Assembly (NCBI RefSeq): GCF_001747105.1
Contig: NZ_MDGQ01000004.1
Location: forward strand, 248,001-312,000
Source of the DNA: Roseivirga misakiensis
GTDB lineage: Bacteria > Bacteroidota > Bacteroidia > Cytophagales > Cyclobacteriaceae
Direction: 5' to 3'
Length of the DNA stretch: 64,000 nt
Positions 7,261 through 15,536 of the stretch are shown here, piece after piece (the stretch's first letter is position 1; each line of letters begins with the position of its first letter). The position numbers and the translations under genes are program-made. The notes under the pieces were generated by a model that saw nothing but the letters and a program-made list of their open reading frames with translations, was not told where the DNA came from and did not search any database.

Positions 7261-8277
7261 ATGACTAAATTAAAGATCGACATGCATACCCATATCATAC
7301 CTGAGCATCTGCCCAAATGGACAGATAAATTCGGATATGGTGACTTTATTCATCTGCACCATCACAAAGAGGGCGCTGCTATGATGATGAAAGGGTCAAA
7401 ATTCTTCAGAGAGATCCAGGCTAATTGTTGGCACCCTGAGTTAAGAATAGAAGAGTATGCCACCCATGGTACGCAGGTTCAAGTTGTGAGCACTATTCCG
7501 GTGATGTTTTCTTATGATGCAAAACCTAAAGATGCACTTGAAGTTTCTCAATTTTTGAATGATCACATTGCCGATCTCTGTCAAAAATTCCCAAAGCACT
7601 ATATCGGTTTGGCGACCATCCCAATGCAGGATGAGGAGCTTGCTATTCAAGAACTTGAACGATGCAAAAACGAATTGCATCTACCTGGAATTCAAATTGG
7701 TTCAAACATTAATGACAAAAACCTGAGTAGCCCCCGCTTTTTCCCAATCTTCGAAGCATGTGAAAGGTTAGGAATGGCTGTGATGATACACCCATGGAAT
7801 ATGATGGGCTTCCATAGTATGGAAAAATATTGGCTCCCGTGGTTAGTAGGTATGCCAGCCGAAACCTCTCGCGCCGCCTGCTCATTAATTTTCGGTGGTG
7901 TGCTAGAAAGACTTCCAAAACTACGCGTAAACTTTTCACACGCAGGAGGATCATTTCTACCGACACTGGGTCGCGTTGAACATGGATTTAATTGTCGACC
8001 GGACCTAGTGGCAATCGATAATCCAATAAACCCACGAGAATATGTCGGTAAGTTTTGGATCGATTGTATCACCCACGATCCACATTTACTGAAGTATGTT
8101 TTGGAAATGCAGGGATCGAAAAGAATAACTTTAGGCTCTGATTACCCATTTCCACTTGGCGACCTAGAAATCGGAGCATACATTGAAGAAATGGGGCTTT
8201 CAAATGAAATAGTTGAAGATATTTTTTGCAATGCTACGTTGGAATGGCTAGATCTGCCGATCAGTAAATTTGAATAA
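7261..8277 (+). CDS. nbaD: 2-amino-3-carboxymuconate 6-semialdehyde decarboxylase (ACMSD)
   Basis: This 338-residue zinc-dependent amidohydrolase-superfamily decarboxylase converts ACMS to 2-aminomuconate 6-semialdehyde and so diverts carbon from quinolinate/NAD synthesis into catabolism. Metal ligands H9 and H11 (DMHTHIIPEH), H177 (MIHPWN) and D294 (GSDYPFPLG), and catalytic H227 (FSHAGG), are present, with H9, H11, H177 and D294 numbered as in the Pseudomonas fluorescens enzyme. Conserved arginines at R50 and R238 fit substrate binding. The stop codon overlaps the next ATG by one base, implying translational coupling. Confidence 0.95.
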   Translation: MTKLKIDMHTHIIPEHLPKWTDKFGYGDFIHLHHHKEGAAMMMKGSKFFREIQANCWHPELRIEEYATHGTQVQVVSTIPVMFSYDAKPKDALEVSQFLNDHIADLCQKFPKHYIGLATIPMQDEELAIQELERCKNELHLPGIQIGSNINDKNLSSPRFFPIFEACERLGMAVMIHPWNMMGFHSMEKYWLPWLVGMPAETSRAACSLIFGGVLERLPKLRVNFSHAGGSFLPTLGRVEHGFNCRPDLVAIDNPINPREYVGKFWIDCITHDPHLLKYVLEMQGSKRITLGSDYPFPLGDLEIGAYIEEMGLSNEIVEDIFCNATLEWLDLPISKFE

Positions 8278-8771
8278 TGAAGAACACTGCAATCACCTAT
8301 ATGGACTCCCCGTTGGGCAGAATAAAAATTATTGGCGATGCTGATGCCATTAAAATGGTCAGTTTCATCGATAGAGAAGAACGAGAATCGGAAGGGGTAA
8401 TTCCTTTGACGGTGAGAAATTGCAAAAAGCAATTGAAGGAATATTTCGAAGGAAAGCGAAAAGAATTCAACGTCCCACTAGACCCAGACGGCACAGCGTT
8501 TCAAAAAGAAGTATGGCAAAGCCTTTTGTCAATTCCTTTCGGCAAAACATCAACCTATGCCAAGCAATCCAAGATACTCGGAGATATAAAGAAAATTCGC
8601 GCTGTTGGATCAGCCAACGGAAAAAACCCGATAGCAGTGATCATACCTTGTCATCGTGTTATTGGTACTGACGGTAGCCTTACTGGCTATGCAGGAGGAT
8701 TGGATAAAAAAGAATGGCTATTACGGCATGAAAAAAGTATGCCTGGCCAAAATCAAACCAGCATGTTTTAA
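8277..8771 (+). CDS. ogt: Methylated-DNA--protein-cysteine methyltransferase
   Basis: This 164-residue suicide DNA-repair protein removes O6-alkyl groups from guanine. The acceptor C125 sits in the family motif IPCHRVIG, followed by GSLTGYAGGLDKKEWLL. The N-terminal Ogt-type domain (about 1-70) is present, and there is no AraC-like Ada domain. It overlaps the preceding ACMSD stop and the following kynureninase start by one nucleotide each, so it is co-translated with the kynurenine genes. DNA repair has no known role in this pathway; co-option of a constitutive operon or protection from reactive intermediates are both possible. Confidence 0.93.
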   Translation: MKNTAITYMDSPLGRIKIIGDADAIKMVSFIDREERESEGVIPLTVRNCKKQLKEYFEGKRKEFNVPLDPDGTAFQKEVWQSLLSIPFGKTSTYAKQSKILGDIKKIRAVGSANGKNPIAVIIPCHRVIGTDGSLTGYAGGLDKKEWLLRHEKSMPGQNQTSMF

Positions 8772-10048
8772 TGAATTTTGAGAACAGTCTTTCATTTGCT
8801 CAAGAACTCGATTTACGAGACCCCCTAAAGTCTTACCGCGACCTATTTCATATCCCGAAGGTGAACGGTAGACCTGCCCTATACTTCACCGGAAACTCAC
8901 TGGGGCTTCAGCCTAAAACGGCTCGCTCATTTATAGAGCAAGAAATGAAAGATTGGGAGATGTATGCCGTAGAGGGGCATTTCAAGGATAGCAAAAGACC
9001 TTGGATGTACTATCACAAATTCCTGAAGGATTCACTGGCGAAATTAGTTGGCGCTAAACCAATCGAAGTCGTTTCAATGAATCAATTGACGGTAAATCTT
9101 CACTTGTTGATGGTTTCTTTTTATCGGCCTACAGAGAGACGATTTAAGATCATTGCTGAAGCGGGTGCGTTTCCTTCAGATCAATATATGTTCGAGACAC
9201 AGATAAAACACCATGGTCTAAACCCCGATGACACCTTAATCGAACTGAAACCTCGGCAAGGAGAACATAATTTAAGAACCGAAGATATTTTAAAAACGAT
9301 AGCCGAAACTGGGGATGAATTAGCACTGGTACTATTAAGTGGCGTTCAATACTATACTGGGCAGCTTTTTGATATTAAATCAATCACTAAAAAAGGCCAA
9401 GAAGTCGGGGCAAAAGTAGGCTGGGATTTGGCTCATGCCATGGGTAATGTACCTCTTTCGTTACATGATTGGGGTGTCGATTTTGCCACTTGGTGTAGCT
9501 ATAAGTATTTAAATAGCGGGCCAGGAAATGTATCAGGAGTATTTGTGCACGAAAGGTATGCGCACGATTCAAATTTACCTCGTTTTGCAGGCTGGTGGGG
9601 CCAGGAAGAATCTACTCGCTTTCAAATGACCAAAGGCTTTAAACCAATGACTGGAGCGGATGGCTGGCAACTAAGTAATGTCAACGTACTGTCCAGTGCG
9701 GCTCATTTGGCCTCTTTAGAAATTTTTGATAAGGTTGGCGTAAACGCTTTACGAGAAAAGAGTCTTTTACTGACTGGCTACATGGAGTTCTTGATTAATG
9801 AATTGAGTGGTGAGGAGAATATCTTCGAAATCATTACTCCAAAAGACCCTGAAAGTCGAGGTTGTCAGTTATCGATTTTCTGTCATAAAAATGGTAAGAT
9901 GCTCTTCGATGCCTTGTCATCCGAAGGTGTAATCTCCGATTGGCGCGAACCGAACGTTATTAGGGTGGCGCCTGTCCCATTATATAACACCTTCGAAGAC
10001 GTTTATCACTTTGCGAGAATCCTCAAAGAACATATCCAAAAAATGTAA
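8771..10048 (+). CDS. kynU: Kynureninase
   Basis: This 425-residue PLP enzyme cleaves 3-hydroxykynurenine (or kynurenine) to 3-hydroxyanthranilate (or anthranilate) and alanine. The PLP lysine is K245 in WCSYKYLNSGPG. D219 and H222 (WDLAHAMG) fit the pyridine-nitrogen and phosphate environment, and GGV-type family segments such as YFTGNSLGL (38-46) are present. Length is normal for the family. The gene overlaps ogt by one base and precedes kmo by 2 nt, as expected for consecutive steps. Confidence 0.95.
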   Translation: MNFENSLSFAQELDLRDPLKSYRDLFHIPKVNGRPALYFTGNSLGLQPKTARSFIEQEMKDWEMYAVEGHFKDSKRPWMYYHKFLKDSLAKLVGAKPIEVVSMNQLTVNLHLLMVSFYRPTERRFKIIAEAGAFPSDQYMFETQIKHHGLNPDDTLIELKPRQGEHNLRTEDILKTIAETGDELALVLLSGVQYYTGQLFDIKSITKKGQEVGAKVGWDLAHAMGNVPLSLHDWGVDFATWCSYKYLNSGPGNVSGVFVHERYAHDSNLPRFAGWWGQEESTRFQMTKGFKPMTGADGWQLSNVNVLSSAAHLASLEIFDKVGVNALREKSLLLTGYMEFLINELSGEENIFEIITPKDPESRGCQLSIFCHKNGKMLFDALSSEGVISDWREPNVIRVAPVPLYNTFEDVYHFARILKEHIQKM

Positions 10049-10050
10049 GC

Positions 10051-11373
10051 ATGGATAAAGCACAACAAAAAATCAGCATTCTAGGAGCAGGCCTTGTGGG
10101 ATCACTCCTTTCTATATCACTTGCTAAAAAAGGGTATGATGTAACGATTTTTGAAAGGCGACCTGATATGAGAAAAGCAGGTGCTATTGGCGGACGATCC
10201 ATCAACTTAGCCTTGAGTAATAGAGGGTTAAAAGCACTTGAAAATGTAGGGCTAAAAGACAAAATTCAAGAAAGCTGTATCCCCATGCCTGGTCGAATGA
10301 TACACGATTTAAAGGGCAATTTGGACTTTCAGCCGTATGGCAAAGAAGGTGAGTTTATCAATTCAGTCTCTCGAGGCGGCTTAAACTGGCTTTTAATGAA
10401 TGAAGCTGAGGCCGTTGGAGTTCAAATCATGTTCGACCATCGGTGTATAGATGTAGATTTTGATACGGCCACCGCAGTTTTCGATAATGGAAAGTCTATA
10501 GAAGCGGATTTTCTTTTCGGTGGAGATGGTGCATTTTCCGCATTGAGAAATGCCATGCAGAAAACAGATCGCTTCAATTTTTCGCAAGAATATATCTCTG
10601 CTGGATATAAGGAGTTGACCATGCCTCCTGCACCAGACGGTGACTTTGCGATTGATCCAAATGCCCTACATATTTGGCCTAGAGGTGAATACATGTTGAT
10701 CGCTTTACCAAATCTTGATAAAAGCTTTACGTGTACCCTATTCTTCCCATTTGAGGGAGAAACAAGCTTTGCGTCGATCAAAACTGAGGCTGATGTAGAG
10801 GCATTTTTTAATGACAAGTTCAAAGACGCGGTTCCGCTAATTCCCAATCTGAAAACAGAATATTTCGAAAACCCCACATCCAGTTTGATCACTGTTCGGT
10901 GCAGTCCTTGGGTTAAAGGTAAAACCGCTTTAATTGGCGACGCAGCGCATGCTATAGTACCATTCTATGGCCAAGGAATGAACTCAGGTTTTGAAGACTG
11001 TTATGTTTTCGATCAGCTTTTAGAAAAGTATGGCGAAATAAGCGATGCCTTATTAAATGAATATCAGGAACTCCGAATACCTGACGGAAATGCCATTGCA
11101 GATTTGGCTTTATACAACTTCATAGAAATGCGAGATAAAGTCGCGGACGAAAAGTTTGTACTCCAAAAGAAAATCGAGAAAAAACTTAATGAGTTATATC
11201 CAGACAAATGGATACCACTTTATTCTATGGTGACTTTTAGTGACTTACGCTACTCAGAGGCAATTGCAAGAGGAAAAAAGCAACAAGAAGTAATGAATGA
11301 AGTGCTTTCAAGACCAGATATAGAAAAGCATTGGGATAGTATGAACTTTAAAGCTATCATTGATCAAGTATAA
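10051..11373 (+). CDS. kmo: Kynurenine 3-monooxygenase
   Basis: This 440-residue class A FAD monooxygenase hydroxylates L-kynurenine to 3-hydroxykynurenine using NADPH. The FAD-binding motif GAGLVGS (12-18), the family segment GRSINLALSNRGL and the second FAD motif GDAAHAIVPFYGQGMNSGFEDC (split here as GDAAHAIVPF and YGQGMNSGFEDC) are all present. It is the last catabolic gene of the operon. The first two pathway enzymes, tryptophan 2,3-dioxygenase and kynurenine formamidase, are not in the window, so they must be encoded elsewhere or kynurenine is imported. Confidence 0.95.
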   Translation: MDKAQQKISILGAGLVGSLLSISLAKKGYDVTIFERRPDMRKAGAIGGRSINLALSNRGLKALENVGLKDKIQESCIPMPGRMIHDLKGNLDFQPYGKEGEFINSVSRGGLNWLLMNEAEAVGVQIMFDHRCIDVDFDTATAVFDNGKSIEADFLFGGDGAFSALRNAMQKTDRFNFSQEYISAGYKELTMPPAPDGDFAIDPNALHIWPRGEYMLIALPNLDKSFTCTLFFPFEGETSFASIKTEADVEAFFNDKFKDAVPLIPNLKTEYFENPTSSLITVRCSPWVKGKTALIGDAAHAIVPFYGQGMNSGFEDCYVFDQLLEKYGEISDALLNEYQELRIPDGNAIADLALYNFIEMRDKVADEKFVLQKKIEKKLNELYPDKWIPLYSMVTFSDLRYSEAIARGKKQQEVMNEVLSRPDIEKHWDSMNFKAIIDQV

Positions 11374-11386
11374 CTTTTCTTCTTGT

Positions 11387-11977
11387 ATGGCTAGATTAAT
11401 CAGTATTACAGCAGTTCTATTTTGCCTAACGTTTCAATTATCAATCGCGCAAAGCGTCTACATGAGACCTGACCAAAATGGATTTTCAATAGGTTTAGGA
11501 CAAGCTAGCTCAGACTTAGTCGCGAATAAAATTTATTCTGCTTCTGCCATGTTTACAACTGGTGGTCGATTCGATTATGGCCTTTTGTACAGCACCTTTG
11601 ACAACCCACCTGTCTTCGGATTTGGGGCTAGGGTCGACACCTTTACACCAAACATTAATTACTTACTCGTAAAGACTGAAACTGGTACAAATTTAGGTGC
11701 TGGAGTTGGTTATAATTTCGCCTTAAACACTGTTGATGTCAACGATTTCGTTTTGAGCGCTAGTCTGTCGCAGCGAATAGGAGACATTAGTCGGTTCAAT
11801 GTGCTACCTTTTTTCGCAGTATCTACAACCAACGGAAACACCGGATCATCTTTAGGAATAAGTTTCGTACTACCAGGAAAGAACTACTTTGTAGTCTCCC
11901 CTAGTTTAGTCAGTGCCAATGACAACACAAACTTTGCCATAGAGCTGGGATATATTTTTGCCAAAGACAAGAATTAA
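11387..11977 (+). CDS. Predicted outer-membrane beta-barrel protein
   Basis: This 196-residue protein has a signal peptide (MARLISITAVLF...SIAQS, cut after about residue 22) and alternating hydrophobic strands with many Gly, Asn and aromatic residues, typical of a small outer-membrane barrel. The ATG at 11387 is preferred over a TTG at 11360, which lies inside kmo and would add nine residues ahead of a complete signal peptide. I recognise no specific family. It is 13 nt after kmo, so it may be co-transcribed, and its 3' end overlaps the convergent AraC gene by 4 nt. A role in uptake of an aromatic substrate is speculative. Confidence 0.7.
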   Translation: MARLISITAVLFCLTFQLSIAQSVYMRPDQNGFSIGLGQASSDLVANKIYSASAMFTTGGRFDYGLLYSTFDNPPVFGFGARVDTFTPNINYLLVKTETGTNLGAGVGYNFALNTVDVNDFVLSASLSQRIGDISRFNVLPFFAVSTTNGNTGSSLGISFVLPGKNYFVVSPSLVSANDNTNFAIELGYIFAKDKN

Positions 11978-12849
11978 GTTTTAGATATAGCCGATTGGTT
12001 TATATAGGCTCTTGGTGAAACACCCACCACATTTTTAAACCTTCTATTAAAATTACTAAGGTTATTAAAGCCGCAATTATAGGCAACCTGAGCGATCGGT
12101 GTTGATTTGTCCGATAACATTTTACAGGCTTCGCTGACTCTATATTCAGTAAGAAAATCAAGATAAGTTTTTCGTGTATGCTGCTTAAAATATCGGCAAA
12201 AAGCGGTTTTGGATAAGTTTGCTAAAGCCGCAACCTCCTCTAACTGAATAGGTCGAGTATACTCTTTTATTGTGAAATTAAATATGTCGTTTAATCGCTT
12301 TCCTTCAGTAGCATTCACCTCTTTGGACGGTAGGTGTCTTGAAAGGAGTTCATAGTTCCTTGCTTGCATCAATTGCTTCAACACCTGAAGCAGGGCGATA
12401 ATCCGATCCATACCGTCTGCGCGAAACAACTCCCTTATTGCTGCGGTAATCGGTATTAAATCAGGCCCTGTAAACTTTACCCCTCTTTCGAGGTTACGAA
12501 TAAAAATCGCTAATGTCCTGGCTTCGGGTAGCTCCAGGAAGTTTTTTCCTAAAGTATTCTCATCAAAAAAGAAAGTCAGAGCTTTTGCTGCGCGATCAGT
12601 TGGTTGCGTGTAATAAATCTTGTCATTTCTAAATACATGTGGCGCATTGGCACCAATAACAAAGACATCGCCAGGGGCAAAACTTCCTAAGTAATCACCA
12701 TGTATAAGTGTTCCATGACTTCTCTCGATTAGTGTCACTTGTATTTCAGGGTGCTGATGAAGTGTATCATAGAAATGAAACTCCTCGTCAACCTGAGTAT
12801 GAATTGAGCTTTGCTCCGTCTTTGGAATTTTAAATGGTAAAGCCTTCAA
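11974..12849 (-). CDS. AraC-family regulator, probably of the hydroxyproline operon
   Basis: This 291-residue regulator has an N-terminal cupin sensor (about 15-110, with HQHPEIQVTLIERSHG) and two C-terminal helix-turn-helix units (about 190-285), including LEEVAALANLSKTAFCRYFK and the second-helix signature IAQVAYNCGFNNLSNFNRRFK. The start is TTG: an in-frame stop lies just upstream and there is no nearby in-frame ATG. It diverges from the hydroxyproline genes across a 162-bp region carrying two palindromes. It is therefore likely to control that operon in response to hydroxyproline or a pathway intermediate. Confidence 0.85.
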   Translation of the reverse strand: MKALPFKIPKTEQSSIHTQVDEEFHFYDTLHQHPEIQVTLIERSHGTLIHGDYLGSFAPGDVFVIGANAPHVFRNDKIYYTQPTDRAAKALTFFFDENTLGKNFLELPEARTLAIFIRNLERGVKFTGPDLIPITAAIRELFRADGMDRIIALLQVLKQLMQARNYELLSRHLPSKEVNATEGKRLNDIFNFTIKEYTRPIQLEEVAALANLSKTAFCRYFKQHTRKTYLDFLTEYRVSEACKMLSDKSTPIAQVAYNCGFNNLSNFNRRFKNVVGVSPRAYINQSAISKT

Positions 12850-12876
12850 TGGTATGATCTAATCAATTTATCAATT

Positions 12877-12884
12877 CAAATTTA
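12877..12884 (-). promoter_or_regulatory. TAnnTTTG element of the AraC gene
   Basis: TAAATTTG on the minus strand places a start site near 12871, about 22 nt before the TTG start codon at 12849. Confidence 0.45.
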
Positions 12885-12902
12885 ACCATTCGTGATAATA
12901 TC

Positions 12903-12922
12903 ATATTAGTATTGGCTAATAT
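12903..12922. promoter_or_regulatory. Palindrome ATATTAG-N6-CTAATAT, candidate operator
   Basis: Perfect 7-bp arms (12903-12909 and 12916-12922) are separated by 6 bp in the divergent AraC/hydroxyproline intergenic region. Its position upstream of both promoters fits a regulator-binding site. This is inference from symmetry and location. Confidence 0.4.
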
Positions 12923-12973
12923 TTGAAGATAGTATTCTGACTTATCCATATACTTTTACTAAATCTTACGGCC

Positions 12974-12991
12974 ATTCCCAGAATTGGGAAT
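12974..12991. promoter_or_regulatory. Palindrome ATTCCCA-N4-TGGGAAT, candidate operator
   Basis: Perfect 7-bp arms (12974-12980 and 12985-12991) end 20 nt before the ATG at 13012. A bound protein here would block transcription start or elongation, or an RNA hairpin could form in the leader. It differs in sequence from the upstream palindrome, so a second regulator is possible. Confidence 0.4.
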
Positions 12992-13011
12992 ACAGATTAA
13001 CAAGAATCAAT

Positions 13012-13926
13012 ATGAAAGTAAATTGGGAAGGGGTTTACCCAGCGGTCACGACAAAGTTTACCGCCGATGATCAGTTAGATTTAGAAATGTTTGAGACTAA
13101 TATTCAGGCGCAATTATCGGCTGGGGTAGATGGCATAATACTAGGAGGAACGCTCGGTGAAGCAAGTTCTCTCATGGAAGATGAAAAAGATACGCTTGTA
13201 AAAACAGCCACGGAAATTTGTAACGGGCAAGTTCCTGTCGTGATGAATATAGCTGAACAAACCACAAAAGGAGCGATTTTGGCAGCCGAAAAAGCACAGA
13301 AAAACGGTGCAAGCGGACTTATGATGCTCCCTCCCATGCGCTACAAAGCAGACGATCGAGAAACGGTTACTTACTATAAAGCAGTCGCCAATTCTACTGA
13401 TTTACCGATCATGGTTTACAATAATCCAGTTGACTATAAGATCGAGGTGACGCTAGACATGTTTGAAGAGCTGATTGCCTGTGAAAATATTCGGGCTGTT
13501 AAAGAATCTACACGAGATATTTCTAACATCACCAGAATGATTAATCGCTTCGGCGATAGAATCAAAATTCTATCTGGTGTCGATACCCTAGCACTGGAAA
13601 GTATGTTTATGGGCGCTGGAGGCTGGGTAGCTGGGTTGGTTTGTGCTTTCCCAAAAGAAACGGTTGCTATATACAGGTTAAAGAAAGCAGGCTGCTACGA
13701 AGAAGCACTGGAGATCTACAGATGGTTTCTTCCGCTTTTAGAACTGGATATTAATGCGAAACTAGTCCAAAACATCAAATTGGCGGAAGTCGCCACGGGA
13801 ATTGGTACAGAGCATGTAAGAGCCCCAAGATTGCCGCTATATGGCGATGAAAGGGAACGAGTTTTACGTATTATTGAAGAGGGTTTAGCGACTAGACCAG
13901 AACTACCAGATTACTTAAATCTATAA
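13012..13926 (+). CDS. DapA-family lyase, probable 1-pyrroline-4-hydroxy-2-carboxylate deaminase
   Basis: This 304-residue class I aldolase-fold protein of the dihydrodipicolinate synthase family has Schiff-base K164 (AVKESTRDIS), catalytic Y136 (MVYNNPVDY) and the GGTLGEASSL phosphate-like loop (45-54). Context decides the function. Beside hydroxyproline epimerase, a D-amino-acid dehydrogenase and an alpha-ketoglutarate semialdehyde dehydrogenase, it should deaminate and dehydrate 1-pyrroline-4-hydroxy-2-carboxylate to 2,5-dioxopentanoate. True DHDPS or a KDG aldolase is less likely. It is the first gene of the operon; dehydrogenase follows after 2 nt. Confidence 0.85.
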   Translation: MKVNWEGVYPAVTTKFTADDQLDLEMFETNIQAQLSAGVDGIILGGTLGEASSLMEDEKDTLVKTATEICNGQVPVVMNIAEQTTKGAILAAEKAQKNGASGLMMLPPMRYKADDRETVTYYKAVANSTDLPIMVYNNPVDYKIEVTLDMFEELIACENIRAVKESTRDISNITRMINRFGDRIKILSGVDTLALESMFMGAGGWVAGLVCAFPKETVAIYRLKKAGCYEEALEIYRWFLPLLELDINAKLVQNIKLAEVATGIGTEHVRAPRLPLYGDERERVLRIIEEGLATRPELPDYLNL

Positions 13927-13928
13927 TC

Positions 13929-15515
13929 ATGATCACAGGCAAAAATTACATTGGAAGTAGAGCTACAGCCGATGGTAGCCAAATACTAAAAGCATACAAC
14001 CCAACCGATGGCTCTGTATTTCAAGAAGAATTTATCGCTGCTACACCACAAGAAATAGATGATGCCGTTAACCTGGCACAAAGAGCGTTCGCTTCTTATA
14101 AAGCCGTTTCGTATGAAAAAAGAGCACAGTTTTTAGAGACTATTGCCGAGGAGATTATGGCTATTGGCGATAATCTGTTAGAACGAGCCAGTGGAGAGTC
14201 GGGCCTTCCCCTGGGTCGCTTTCAAGGAGAAAGAGGACGTACCTGCAATCAGTTGAAAATGTTTGCCAACGTACTTAGAGAAGGTTCATGGTTAGGAGCA
14301 AACATCGATACTGCTATTCCCGACCGCCAACCGATTCCTAAAGTTGATTTAAGAAAAATGCATGTTCCAATTGGTCCAGTGGCTGTTTTTGGTGCTAGTA
14401 ATTTTCCATTAGCTTTTTCCACGGCAGGTGGAGATACAGCATCGGCTTTGGCAGCAGGAAACCCTGTTATAGTGAAGGGGCACGAAGCACATTTGGGTAC
14501 AAATGACTTGGTAACCCAAGCAGTACTTAGCGCAGTAGAGAAATGTGATATGCCAGATGGCGTCTTTTCCATGGTCAATGGCGGTATTTCGGTTGGTCAG
14601 CAAATAGTAAAACATCCAAAAGTTAAGGCAGTTGGGTTTACTGGCTCAGTCAAGGGTGGTCGAGCCATATTTGACATGGCCAATCAAAGGCCAGAACCAA
14701 TTCCAGTGTATGCAGAAATGGGCAGTACTAACCCTTGTTTCCTCATGCCAGACAAACTATCTGGCGACCCTGTAGGCCTCGGCAATACCTTTGCCAACTC
14801 AGTAGCGCTGGGTGTTGGTCAGTTCTGTACTAGCCCAGGTCTGTTAATCGGGATCCAGTCAAGCGCCCTGGATGAATTCACGGATACATTAAGTAAAAGC
14901 CTGGCAGAAAAAGAGGCGGTTACGATGCTGAATGAAAAAATAGCCACCAGTTACTACACCCATAGAGGTGCAGTTATAGAGCAGACTGGCGTTGAAGAAA
15001 TAGGTGATAGCACTAATCCAGGTTCCAATAAAGGTAAACCGCTGACTGCCAAAGTGAATGCCAAGACTTTTTTAAAAAACCCAATCTTACATGAAGAGAT
15101 TTTTGGCCCCTTCACAATCGTAGTTATTTGCGAAGACACCAATGAAATGTTGGCTGTGGCAAATGCACTTCACGGGCAATTAACTGGTACAATGGTGGCC
15201 ACAGACAGTGATATTGAAAAGTATGCTGATATAGTAGAAGCCCTAAGCACAAAAGTTGGAAGACTGTTGTTTAATGGAGTGCCAACTGGGGTAGAAGTTT
15301 GCCATTCTATGCAGCACGGCGGACCTTACCCTGCCTCCACAGATCAAAGAACCACTTCAGTAGGAACTGCAGCTATTTCAAGATTTGTGCGTCCGATTGC
15401 TTATCAAAACTGGCCAGATCACTTACTTCCAGAAGCACTTAAAAACAGCAACCCACTACAAATTTGGCGAACCATAAATGGTGAATTGACTAAAGACGAA
15501 ATCCGTAATTCATAA
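13929..15515 (+). CDS. Alpha-ketoglutarate semialdehyde (2,5-dioxovalerate) dehydrogenase
   Basis: This 528-residue aldehyde dehydrogenase is of the longer AldB/KGSADH type. The catalytic C300 sits in GVGQFCTSPG and the general base E263 in VYAEMGSTNP; the nucleotide-site segment GFTGSVKGGRAIFD (236-249) and N158 (GASNFP) are present. It oxidises 2,5-dioxopentanoate to 2-oxoglutarate, the last step of hydroxyproline degradation, feeding the TCA cycle. It is the second gene of a four-gene operon, and the next gene begins 21 nt downstream. Confidence 0.9.
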   Translation: MITGKNYIGSRATADGSQILKAYNPTDGSVFQEEFIAATPQEIDDAVNLAQRAFASYKAVSYEKRAQFLETIAEEIMAIGDNLLERASGESGLPLGRFQGERGRTCNQLKMFANVLREGSWLGANIDTAIPDRQPIPKVDLRKMHVPIGPVAVFGASNFPLAFSTAGGDTASALAAGNPVIVKGHEAHLGTNDLVTQAVLSAVEKCDMPDGVFSMVNGGISVGQQIVKHPKVKAVGFTGSVKGGRAIFDMANQRPEPIPVYAEMGSTNPCFLMPDKLSGDPVGLGNTFANSVALGVGQFCTSPGLLIGIQSSALDEFTDTLSKSLAEKEAVTMLNEKIATSYYTHRGAVIEQTGVEEIGDSTNPGSNKGKPLTAKVNAKTFLKNPILHEEIFGPFTIVVICEDTNEMLAVANALHGQLTGTMVATDSDIEKYADIVEALSTKVGRLLFNGVPTGVEVCHSMQHGGPYPASTDQRTTSVGTAAISRFVRPIAYQNWPDHLLPEALKNSNPLQIWRTINGELTKDEIRNS

Positions 15516-15536
15516 ATACATTAAACCATAAAAACT

